Shown piece after piece: positions 15,816 through 23,700 of a stretch of DNA of 31,338 nt. The stretch spans positions 1 to 31,338 of the forward strand of contig JBBRBO010000032.1 of NCBI GenBank assembly GCA_038205805.1, written 5' to 3'. Source of the DNA: JBBSBY01 sp038205805. GTDB lineage: Bacteria > Desulfobacterota > Desulfomonilia > Desulfomonilales > Desulfomonilaceae. Under the pieces are notes generated by a model. That model worked only from the letters and a program-made list of their open reading frames with translations, ran no database searches and had not been told where the DNA came from. The translations under genes and the position numbers were made by a program. The number at the start of each line of letters is the position of its first letter. Positions within the stretch are counted from its first letter, which is position 1.

Positions 15816-17489
15816 TTACGCCGAAAGCGCTTGCTCAATCTGCGCAATGAGCTGATCCCCGGAAAAGCCGTCCAGTCGGGCGCTCCCAGAGGGGCATGTC
15901 GCCGCACAGCCGCCGCAGCCCTTGCACAGCACCTTGTTCACTTGACAGACGCCGGTCTCGGGGAAGAAGTTGATGGCGGCGTACGGGCACACCTCGACGC
16001 ATCCCAGGCATCCGCAGCAGGTCTTGGCGTTAATATCGGCCACGATGCCGCTGGTGTAGAGGGCGTCTTTTGAAAGAACCCCGGCCGCTCTCGATGCGGC
16101 GCCCAGGCCCTGAGCCACGGCTTCACGTATGGTAGATGGAAAGCGCGCGTTCCCGCACAGGTAGATTCCGTCCGTGGCGAAATCTAAAGGTTTCAGCTTA
16201 ACGTGACCCTCAAGAAAAAACCCATTTTCATTTACAGGGACCTTGAGCATCGTAGAGATCGAGCCTGCATCCTCCTGAGCGATGAGTGGAGTCGATAGCG
16301 CGACAAGATCCGCGTTGAGCGTGAGTTCTTTTCCCATTCTGTTGTGGTAAATCTTGACCTTTCCGCCTTCCACAACCGGAGGGCGCTCAGGAGAGTACGT
16401 CACGTATCGGATACCAAGCTCCTTCGATTTGCGGAACATGTCCTCGTTTTCCACGCCGTACATCTGCATGTCACGATAAAGGATGGTTATGTTGCGAGTG
16501 GAATCCGCTTCCTTCAGAAGAATTGAGTTCTTCACGGCAGTCATGCAACAGATACGTGAGCAATAGGTTCGCTCGGGAATTCGGGAGCCTGCGCACTGTA
16601 TCATGACGATGTCTTTGGGGAAATCCGCTCCCTGACTGAGCATCGCTTCCAGTTCGATATGGGTGATGACCTTGTCGCCGTCGTACCCGAACAGGTTTTT
16701 CGGCTTGAGCACTCGTGCGCCAATGGCCACAATAATAATGCCTGCCTTAGCTTTCTGAGATTCGCCGCCTTTCTCGATAGTGGCCACAAAGTTACCGACA
16801 TAGCCCTCGAGCTTTTTCATTTCGGCGTTCGTGTGAACGGTGACCTTGGGATTGCTCTCGATACGTTGTTTAAGCTCGTTCACCAAGCGTGTGGCCGGCT
16901 CATTCTGGGGGAGAATATAGTTCAGGTCGTTCAGTAGACCGCCCAGTTTGTCGGCCTTTTCCACCAACTCGACCTCATAACCCATGTTGCCCAGGGCCAT
17001 AGCAGCCGACATTCCCGCCACGCCCCCGCCGATCACGATTCCGCGATTGGTGAGTCCCAGCTTAATCCTGTTTAGTTCCCGCAAACGAGCGGCCTTGGCC
17101 ACAGCCATTGCGATTTGGCCCTTGGCCCGCTCAGTGCCGGCCTCGCCATCTCTCATATGGACCCAGGAACACTGGTCACGAATATTGGCCATTTCAAAGA
17201 GATACGGGTTCAGACCGCCTTCCTCACATGCGCTCATAAAGAGCGGTTCGTGGGTTCTGGGCGTGCAGGAAGCCACAACCACACGATTCAGGTTTTCCCT
17301 TGGGATGGCGTCCTTGATCTCGTTGATGCCGCCTTCCGAGCACGTGTACAGGTTTTCCTGTACGAACACCACGTTGGGTAGGTTTTTCGCGTACTCCACC
17401 AATTCCTTCATCTGAAGGTATCCGGCGATATTGGAGCCGCAATCACACACAAAAACACCTATGCGAACGTCATTCGATTGACTTTTCAA
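15816..17489 (-). CDS. HdrA-like flavoprotein, second HdrA half (with N-terminal HdrA domain)
   Basis: 557 residues. It opens with the HdrA N-terminal domain (IGVFVCDCGSNIAGYL, then YTCSEGG and ASCTPRTHEPLF, to about 140), which the preceding hdrA gene lacks. A FAD-binding thioredoxin-reductase fold follows (GGGVAGMSAAMALGNMG near 155), with IQCAGSR and CSRICCMTAVKN near 300. The C-terminus has two [4Fe-4S] sites, CCGCLGCVEVCPYAA and CKGCGGCAATCPSGS (about 492-535). It matches the second half of the HdrL fusion encoded upstream. It lacks the N-D-C-x-x-C/Sec motif. Translation starts at TTG 17489, 12 bases after the hdrA stop, with a strong GGAGG seven bases upstream. It is likely to act with the Sec-HdrA as a two-polypeptide HdrA and to receive electrons from MvhD. 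Confidence 0.85.
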   Translation of the reverse strand: MKSQSNDVRIGVFVCDCGSNIAGYLQMKELVEYAKNLPNVVFVQENLYTCSEGGINEIKDAIPRENLNRVVVASCTPRTHEPLFMSACEEGGLNPYLFEMANIRDQCSWVHMRDGEAGTERAKGQIAMAVAKAARLRELNRIKLGLTNRGIVIGGGVAGMSAAMALGNMGYEVELVEKADKLGGLLNDLNYILPQNEPATRLVNELKQRIESNPKVTVHTNAEMKKLEGYVGNFVATIEKGGESQKAKAGIIIVAIGARVLKPKNLFGYDGDKVITHIELEAMLSQGADFPKDIVMIQCAGSRIPERTYCSRICCMTAVKNSILLKEADSTRNITILYRDMQMYGVENEDMFRKSKELGIRYVTYSPERPPVVEGGKVKIYHNRMGKELTLNADLVALSTPLIAQEDAGSISTMLKVPVNENGFFLEGHVKLKPLDFATDGIYLCGNARFPSTIREAVAQGLGAASRAAGVLSKDALYTSGIVADINAKTCCGCLGCVEVCPYAAINFFPETGVCQVNKVLCKGCGGCAATCPSGSARLDGFSGDQLIAQIEQALSA

Positions 17490-17501
17490 CCTGGCCCTCC
17501 G

Positions 17502-18935
17502 TTAGACCGCAAGCGCTCTACCGCCGCTTAATACTGTTTCCGCCGCACGAGCCGCTGCGCTGCTTGCCTGGGCGACCGACTCGGGAATATCCAACGGGCC
17601 TTGAGCGCACCCACAGGTGAATATCCCTGGAATATTGGTGTCAAGTGGATTGCTGGGATCGGTCTTGACGAAATTGTTTTCCTCGAGTTCAACACCCAAA
17701 AGGTTCGCCAGAGCGGTTGTTCCCTTGGGAGCCGAACACGCGTTCGCCAAAATAACCATGTCCAGCTTCATGCTTACCACTTTGCGCTGCTCGGTATCTT
17801 CATAATGCACAATGGGATTAAGGTTTTCATCCTGAGTTATTTCAGCCACTCTGCCTCGAATATACTTCAGACCGGACACGTCCGCCCCGCGCACCTTGTA
17901 TTCTTCGAACCCTTTCCCCACAGTCCGCAGGTCCATGTAAAAGACGAACGATTCCGTCTCTCGTTCATGCTCCTTCGCGATGATGGCTTCTTTTATTGCA
18001 TGCATGCAGCAATAGCTCGAGCAATACTTATGAAAACGAAAGTCACGTGAACCCACACACTGTATGAAGCCCAGCTTTTTCGCTGTGTGATACGTGTGAA
18101 CCTGGTGCTCAAGCCGCTTGGTTTCCTCTTGGAGAGCGGCCACTTCCTCGAGTTTCTCCGCTTTTTCCGCTCTCTTGATGAGCTTAGGCAACTCTTTGAG
18201 GCGCTGTTCACCGTGGACCACCGACGGCCGTGAGAGATGGCCTTTCGTGGGGCCACCGGCGCTAAGAAGGCGCTCCATTTCCAAAGATGAGATCACGTTC
18301 GGGAGCTTACCGTACCCGTATTCAGGAATTTGTGTGGCGTCAAAAAGCTCATACCCGGTCGAGACAATTATCGCCCCCACATTGAGTTCCAAGTCCGTGG
18401 GCTGCTGCTCGTAATCAATGGCCTTTGCTTGACAGACCTTGGCGCACACACCGCACTTGCCGCCTTTCATCACCTTGCAGTATTCAGGGTCGATGGTGAA
18501 CATCGAGGGAATGCCTTGCGCGTAATCCTTATATATGGCCTTACGTTGATCCAGCCCGAAATTAAACTCATTGGGTACTTTCGTGGGACACTTTTCCGCG
18601 CATGCGCCGCACGCGGTACACTTTGAGCTGTCCACATATCGAGGGCGACTATGGACCTTCACCTTGAAATCACCGACTTCTCCCGAAAATTCCGTTACTT
18701 CGCTATACGCAAGCAAGTTGATGTTTGGATGCCGACCGACATCCAATAACTTAGGGGAGAGAATTCATATCGTGCAATCATTCGTTGGAAAGGTCTTGTC
18801 CAACTGGGCCATTTTGCCGCCAATACTCGGATTTTTTTCCACAAGATGGACCTTCAGGCCCATGTTACCGAGATCGAGCGCGGCTTGCATTCCTGCGATT
18901 CCGCCGCCGATAATGAGAACTTCCTGTGAAGCCAT
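17502..18935 (-). CDS. hdrA: HdrA, selenocysteine-containing flavoprotein (Sec57)
   Basis: 477 residues with TGA 18767-18765 read as Sec57. The FAD motif is IIGGGIAGMQAALDLG (8-23). The region TFPTNDCTI-Sec-ILSPKLLDVG aligns with TFPTNDCSTCIFSPKLVTVG of the HdrL encoded upstream, so Sec occupies a conserved HdrA cysteine, the position that is Sec in some methanogen HdrA proteins. Ferredoxin sites follow: CTACGACAEKCP and CGVCAKVCQAKA (about 100-165), then FIQCVGSRD and CSSYCCMHAIKEA. An extra charged helical stretch of roughly 45 residues (about 235-280) precedes FIQCVG; HdrL has only a short loop there. ATG at 18935 has AAGGA nine bases upstream; an earlier in-frame start at 19028 adds non-conserved sequence. 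The electron-bifurcating flavin is expected here. Without recoding, the gene would be split right after the best-conserved motif. Confidence 0.9.
18725..18746 (-). promoter_or_regulatory. Bacterial SECIS-like hairpin in hdrA
   Basis: Perfect 7-bp arms TTGGATG (18746-18740) and CATCCAA (18731-18725) starting 18 bases after the TGA. Two more pairs (U-G, C-G) inside leave the apical loop GGUC, close to the GGUCU loop of the classical E. coli fdhF SECIS. The hairpin lies inside the coding sequence as bacterial SelB requires. This is the strongest of the three SECIS candidates. Confidence 0.75.
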
Positions 18936-18954
18936 ATTTTGTATCCTTCGTAAT

Positions 18955-19017
18955 GGTTCACCGAGCGTGAGCCGACTCTGCGTCCGGTGAAGCATGGAGA
19001 AGCTTAGCTCTCCTCCA
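18955..19017 (-). promoter_or_regulatory. Leader element A upstream of Sec-hdrA
   Basis: Minus-strand 63-base element, beginning TGGAGGAGAG, with a short hairpin (GGAGA/TCTCC), and ending CTCGGTGAACC. It ends 19 bases before the hdrA ATG. The same start and end sequences, at the same distance, occur in front of mvhD copy 2 (20718-20779). No T-run is present, so it is not a classical terminator. Confidence 0.4.
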
Positions 19018-19103
19018 GGCTTGTCCATTGTGTTTCCAGGTGTGTGGACCAGTCCCGTGAACGGCTACCATCCTACGCTCGGAAATCGAATCAAGCGCCG
19101 TCG

Positions 19104-20237
19104 TCAGCCAATAATTATCGCTTCAGCCAATAACGCGTTGAGATCCTTGATCTGAATGTCCAATTCCATATCGCGTAGCGCGCAGTTTAGGTGCATTCTA
19201 CACTTGGAGCACGCCGTCACCAGCGTTGACGCTCCCGTGGCGACCGCCTCGTCGAGACGCTGTTTCTGCATTTCCTTAGAGCATCCCGAGCACCCCATCC
19301 AGGCATTTGTGCCGCAGCATAGAGCGCTTTCTCGATGGTGAGCCATTTCCTTAAGAACCAGCCCCGGAACCGTACCCAGCAACTCCCTCGGGGCGTCGTA
19401 AATACCTGCCTGACGACCGAGCCTACATGGGTCATGGTAGGTCACGACATCTTCGACAAGGTTCATGCGGAAAGCCTTCGTGGCGTGCTCATCCTTGAGG
19501 AGTTCATAGAGATGCACAATCTCGAAATCGAGTTTGCCCACAACTTCGGGATAGTCCCTCTTAAAAGTCATGTAGCCTTCGGGGCATTGGAACACCACCC
19601 GCTTGACTCCAAGACTTCTAATGAGTTCCACATTCTTCTTGGCAAGTATTGCAAAGTGCTCCCTGTCGCCGTTCCACAGGAGATCATGGCCGCAACAACG
19701 TTCGTCGTCATGAACCACGGGCTCGATGCCGATGCTGTTCAAGAGCTTAAGCACGCCTTTGGGCGAATCCATAACGTCCAGGTTCCAGTCGTCTTTGAAC
19801 TCCACATCAAAGTAGGGCGCGCACCCCACAAAGTAATATGTGTCTCCACTCTCGGAAATACGACCGGCGGTACGAGCCCACTCGGTCTTACTCTGCTTTA
19901 CGTCCATTGTCTGGAGACGCATGATGGTCTGGAAGAGACCCCGGTGCGCCGGAACCCCGCCCTTCCCTTGCCTGACCGCCTCTTGCCTGACCATGCGCAC
20001 AAATTCCGGGTAGTTAATGTTAGCCGGACACCGCGTGCTGCACTGGCCGCAGGACAGGCATGACCAGATATTCACGTCTTCGAGGGGGTTTTCCTCCTGA
20101 TCCATGAGCACCTTTTCCACCATTAATCGTGGTGAAAAGTCGGGTATAATACGAGACACAGGGCAACTACCCGTGCATATCCCGCAATCCAGGCAATAGA
20201 AGGCTTTGGTTTCGTTTACGATTTCCGGTAGATTCAT
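19104..20237 (-). CDS. hdrD: HdrD-like disulfide reductase subunit (fused HdrC-HdrB)
   Basis: 377 residues. Two N-terminal ferredoxin sites, CLDCGICTGSCP (15-26) and CLSCGQCSTRCP (about 60-71), form an HdrC-like part. Two CCG domains follow. The first has FVGCAPYF, ERCCGHDLL and FQCPEGY, where the final C-x-x-C is reduced to a single Cys. The second is complete: HDPCRLGRQAG, ALCCGTNAW and ACSKCRMHL. Such proteins reduce or oxidise a thiol/disulfide, with DsrC or a small thiol as possible partners here; this is inference. The ATG (20237) overlaps the mvhD stop codon as ATGA, so translation is coupled. The enzyme lacks a membrane partner (HdrE/DsrM type) in this locus, suggesting a soluble complex with HdrA and MvhD. 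Confidence 0.87.
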   Translation of the reverse strand: MNLPEIVNETKAFYCLDCGICTGSCPVSRIIPDFSPRLMVEKVLMDQEENPLEDVNIWSCLSCGQCSTRCPANINYPEFVRMVRQEAVRQGKGGVPAHRGLFQTIMRLQTMDVKQSKTEWARTAGRISESGDTYYFVGCAPYFDVEFKDDWNLDVMDSPKGVLKLLNSIGIEPVVHDDERCCGHDLLWNGDREHFAILAKKNVELIRSLGVKRVVFQCPEGYMTFKRDYPEVVGKLDFEIVHLYELLKDEHATKAFRMNLVEDVVTYHDPCRLGRQAGIYDAPRELLGTVPGLVLKEMAHHRESALCCGTNAWMGCSGCSKEMQKQRLDEAVATGASTLVTACSKCRMHLNCALRDMELDIQIKDLNALLAEAIIIG

Positions 20238-20662
20238 GCAGCCGTCTCTCTTTTGGCAAGGGGATTCTTTCCCAGCTTGCGAAGGTCTTCCGTGAAGTCC
20301 CGGATTACTTCCGCGAATCGAGCGCCTTCAGAGGCCGAAATCCATTCACGTCGCAGGCGAGTGTCGTCAATACCTAAAAGCTTCATCACTTTTCTGGTCT
20401 TTTCTATGATCTTGAGGGCCTTTTCATTACCTTCCAGGTAATGGCATTCACCGATGTGTCAACCGGTGACCAATACGCCGTCGGCGCCTACCTCAAAGGC
20501 CTTGAGTACGTAAGCGGGGGCGAGCATCCCGGAACACATAAGTCGAATAAGCCGAATGCTCGGGGGGTATTGCATTCGCCCCACGCCGGCAAGGTCGGCG
20601 CCGGCGTATGAGCACCAGTTGCACGCAAACGCGACAATCTTGGGTGTAAAATCGGTGTCCAT
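20234..20662 (-). CDS. mvhD: MvhD-like hydrogenase delta subunit, selenocysteine-containing (copy 2)
   Basis: 142 residues with TGA 20461-20459 read as Sec68. Preceding sequence: VAFACNWCSYAGADLAGVGRM, MCSGMLAP and GADGVLVTG. Following: HIGECHYLEGNE, then a typical C-terminal helix region ending LAKRETAA. The Sec replaces the first cysteine of the second ligand motif, exactly as in copy 1. Residues 1-67 of the two copies are similar but clearly diverged, so this is not a recent duplication. ATG 20662 is preceded by GAGGAGA at a spacing of four. It follows HdrL by 126 bases and overlaps hdrD. It would bind a [2Fe-2S] cluster and hand electrons to HdrL or HdrA. Confidence 0.9.
20425..20443 (-). 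promoter_or_regulatory. Bacterial SECIS-like hairpin in mvhD copy 2
   Basis: Perfect 7-bp arms CATTACC and GGTAATG with loop TGGAA (minus strand), starting 15 bases after the TGA. Loop guanines and distance fit bacterial SECIS hairpins. Confidence 0.65.
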
Positions 20663-20717
20663 AGAGTCTCCTCGACAAGGAGTTGTTTACGTTACAATGA
20701 TAACGCGCATCCTGTGT

Positions 20718-20779
20718 GGTTCACCGAGTCGAAATACTCGTCTCAGCGAATTCCGGAGGAGAAAGTCATCTCTCCTCCA
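20718..20779 (-). promoter_or_regulatory. Leader element B between hdrL and mvhD copy 2, with hairpin
   Basis: 62-base element starting 9 bases after the hdrL stop. It contains a perfect 8-bp stem, GGAGGAGA (20755-20762) with TCTCCTCC (20771-20778), 8-base loop, without a T-run. It starts TGGAGGAGAG and ends CTCGGTGAACC like element A (18955-19017). It may adjust mRNA stability or translation of the downstream Sec gene. Confidence 0.45.
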
Positions 20780-20788
20780 TGTCAAGTA

Positions 20789-23700
20789 TTAGGCCATTGC
20801 CGCCATAATCATGTCGCCTATTTGCTCATCCTTGTAATGGCGGATTTGCGCCGCGCCGGTGGGACAAGCCACTCCGCAGGCCCCGCAACCCTTGCAAAGG
20901 GCGGGATTGATTTCCGATTGCCAATGACCGGGGCTAACCTCTCGCAGTTCAGGGGCGCCGAAGGGGCAAACCGTCACGCAGCGGCCGCATGCCCGACAGA
21001 GCGCCTCATCCACCACGGAAACCATTCCGGACGCGTTGACGAACCCGCGGGCCAAGATTTGCGCCGCATGACACCCGGCCGCTTCCGCTTGGGCAATCGT
21101 CTCGTCCAAGGGTTTTGGATAATGGGCCAATCCCGCGAGGAAAATACCATCCGTTGCGAAATCCACGGGCCGCAACTTCATGTGGGCCTCAAGGAAGAAG
21201 CCGTCCTCGTTGACCGAGATCTTGTAAAGCTTGCTCAATTCCTTATTGTAGTCGCTCGGCACGATAGCCGCCGCCAGAGCTACGCTGTCCGCTTGGATGT
21301 TCAGCGTACCGCCCAGGGCTAGATCCGGAGCCTTCACCGTAATTTTGTCACCCAGGGTGACTTCGGGCGGGTTGGCCTGCTCATAACGTGCGAAGATGAC
21401 CCCGAGCCGTCGAGCCTTTTCATAATAGGGCTCATTCAACCCAAAGGAGCGCACATCCCGATAAAGGACATAGATTTCGCTCTGCGGATTGGCTTCCTTG
21501 AGCGCTATGGCGTCCTTAATGGTATGATTGCAGCACACTTTGCTGCACCAGGGCCGTTCCTTCGTCCTGGAGCCGACGCATTGGATGAACACCGTCGTCT
21601 TGGCGTCGATCACGGAGGGATCCTTGGCGGCCAGAGCTTGGCTGTATTCCAGATGCGTGCGGATGCGAGGATCCTGGCCATAGCCATAGATGTCGGGCTT
21701 CCATTCGGAGCCGCCTGTGGCGATAACGGTTACGCCATGCTCTATTTCCTGAGACTCGGAACCGTTGGAACGGATCTTAGTTTTGAAATTTCCAACAAAG
21801 CCTTGTACTTCTTCAATACCGGCGTTGTAATGCACCTTTATGTGTTCGCTGGTTTTCACTTTGTCGATAAGCTCGCTCACAAAGGGTTGTATGGGCTCGC
21901 CCTTGATAGTTTCTGTAAGCTGAGTCGCGACGCCGCCCAATTTGTCGGCGCTCTCCATCAGATGAACATCAAAGCCTTGGTCCGCTATGTTGAGGGCCGC
22001 GACCATACCGGCCACACCGCCACCGATTACCAGGGCACGCGGAGACACCGGCAATTGCTGATCCTGAACCTGCTCCAGGAGTCGCGTGCGCGTTATAGCC
22101 ATACGGACCAAATCCACCGCCTTATCCGTGGCCGCTTCCTTCTCCTGCATGTGAACCCAGGAGCAGTGTTCCCGAATGTTGGCCATTTCCACCAGATACT
22201 TGTTGAGGCCGGCCTCTCTGGCTGTGGCTTGGAACAGCGGTAAATGTGTCCGCGGTGTGCAAGACGCTACAATTACCCGGTTGAGATCGTTTTCCTCAAT
22301 GATCCTCTTGATGGCTACCTGGGTATCCAGCGAACACGTGAAAAGATTCTCACCCGCGTACGCCACCCCCGGTAGATCCTTAATGCGATCCACCACGGTG
22401 GGGACGTCCACGGTTGCGGCTATATTGATTCCACATCGACAGACGAACACGCCCACCCGCGGTTCTTGGCCCGTGAAATCCTTCTCGGGTGGGGGGTCGA
22501 TCTTGGTCGTGAGGGTGTTCCTTTCGTCCGAGAGCAGACGAATGGCCATTCCCGCGGCCGCCGAAGCCTCCGTCACGGTTTGAGGAATATCTTTGGGGGC
22601 CTGAAATACGCCCGCTACGAGTATGCCCGGTCTCGAGGTGGCCACCGGCGAAAAGGTATTCGTGTCACAAAATTTGTTTTCGTCGAGCTTCACGCCGAAT
22701 TTTTCAGCCATGCGAACCGTACTTTCCGAGGGTTTGATTCCCACGGCCAGCACAACCATGTCGAAGGTCTCTTCGGTAAGAGAACCGTCTTCCGCCAAAT
22801 ACATCAGCCGAAGGTCGTGGGTAAGCGGGTCTTCCACCACCCTGCTGATCATAGACCGGATGAAGCGAACGCCGGCTTCACCCTTGGCTTTCTCGTAATA
22901 CTTATCGAAATCCTTACCGTAGGCGCGTATGTCCATGTAGAAGATAGTCGGCTCTATGGATGAGTCGTGCTCCTTGGCGATAACCGCTTCTTTAATGGAG
23001 GCCATACAACACACGGAACTACAATGAGCCATTCCCTTTTGGCGATCCCGTGAGCCTACGCACTGAATCCATGCCACCTTTTTCGGATGGTGTTTGTCCG
23101 AAGGACGCAGAACCTCACCCGCATTGGGACCCGAGGCGCTCAACATGCGCTCAAATTCCATATTCGTGATGACGTTTTGAGCCGATCCGTAAGCATACTC
23201 CTGACGAACGCGATCAGCGTCGATCAGCTCGTATCCCGGTGATAGGATCACCGTGCCGACCTTCACCTCCATGAATTCATCGGTCATGGAATGATCTATG
23301 GCCTCCGCTGGGCACGCCTTGACGCACTCCATACATTCCGAGCAGACGCCGCAGTTTAGGCAGCGATTGGCCTCTCGTTGCGCTTCACCCTCACTGAGGG
23401 CCAGCTCGACTTCTTTGAAGTTCGAGCGCTCAGTGACGGGAATCTCGGGGTTGACTGCGCGAGCTTCCGCCTTCATTTCGGGGATAGGAGGGTATTCCGG
23501 GTTTTCGGGGTAATGGAAGGGACGTCCTTCGGCGAGGTCTTGCCCTTTCAAATAGCGCTCTATGGACTCGGCGACCTCTCGGCCGGCGGCCACGGCTTCA
23601 ACGACGGTAGCCGGTCCCGTAACTGCGTCACCGCCTGCGAATAGTCCCGGAACACTGGTCTCGTAAGTCACCTTGTTGTAGTCGATGGTGTTGCGCCGAG

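Noticed and set aside
15218..18935. Annotation of the HdrA pair as QmoA and QmoB
   Set aside because: QmoB has MvhD fused and the operon carries the membrane subunit QmoC next to aprBA. Here MvhD is a separate Sec gene, the first protein has HdrA-type ferredoxin inserts, and no QmoC is present.
17502..19028. hdrA broken by a nonsense mutation or sequencing error
   Set aside because: The stop is TGA, sits on a conserved Cys column, is followed by a SECIS-like hairpin, and the frame is otherwise perfect for 420 residues. Two mvhD genes in the same locus show the same pattern.
19335..20063. 242-residue plus-strand open frame
   Set aside because: Antisense shadow of the HdrD-like gene; no start signal and no family.
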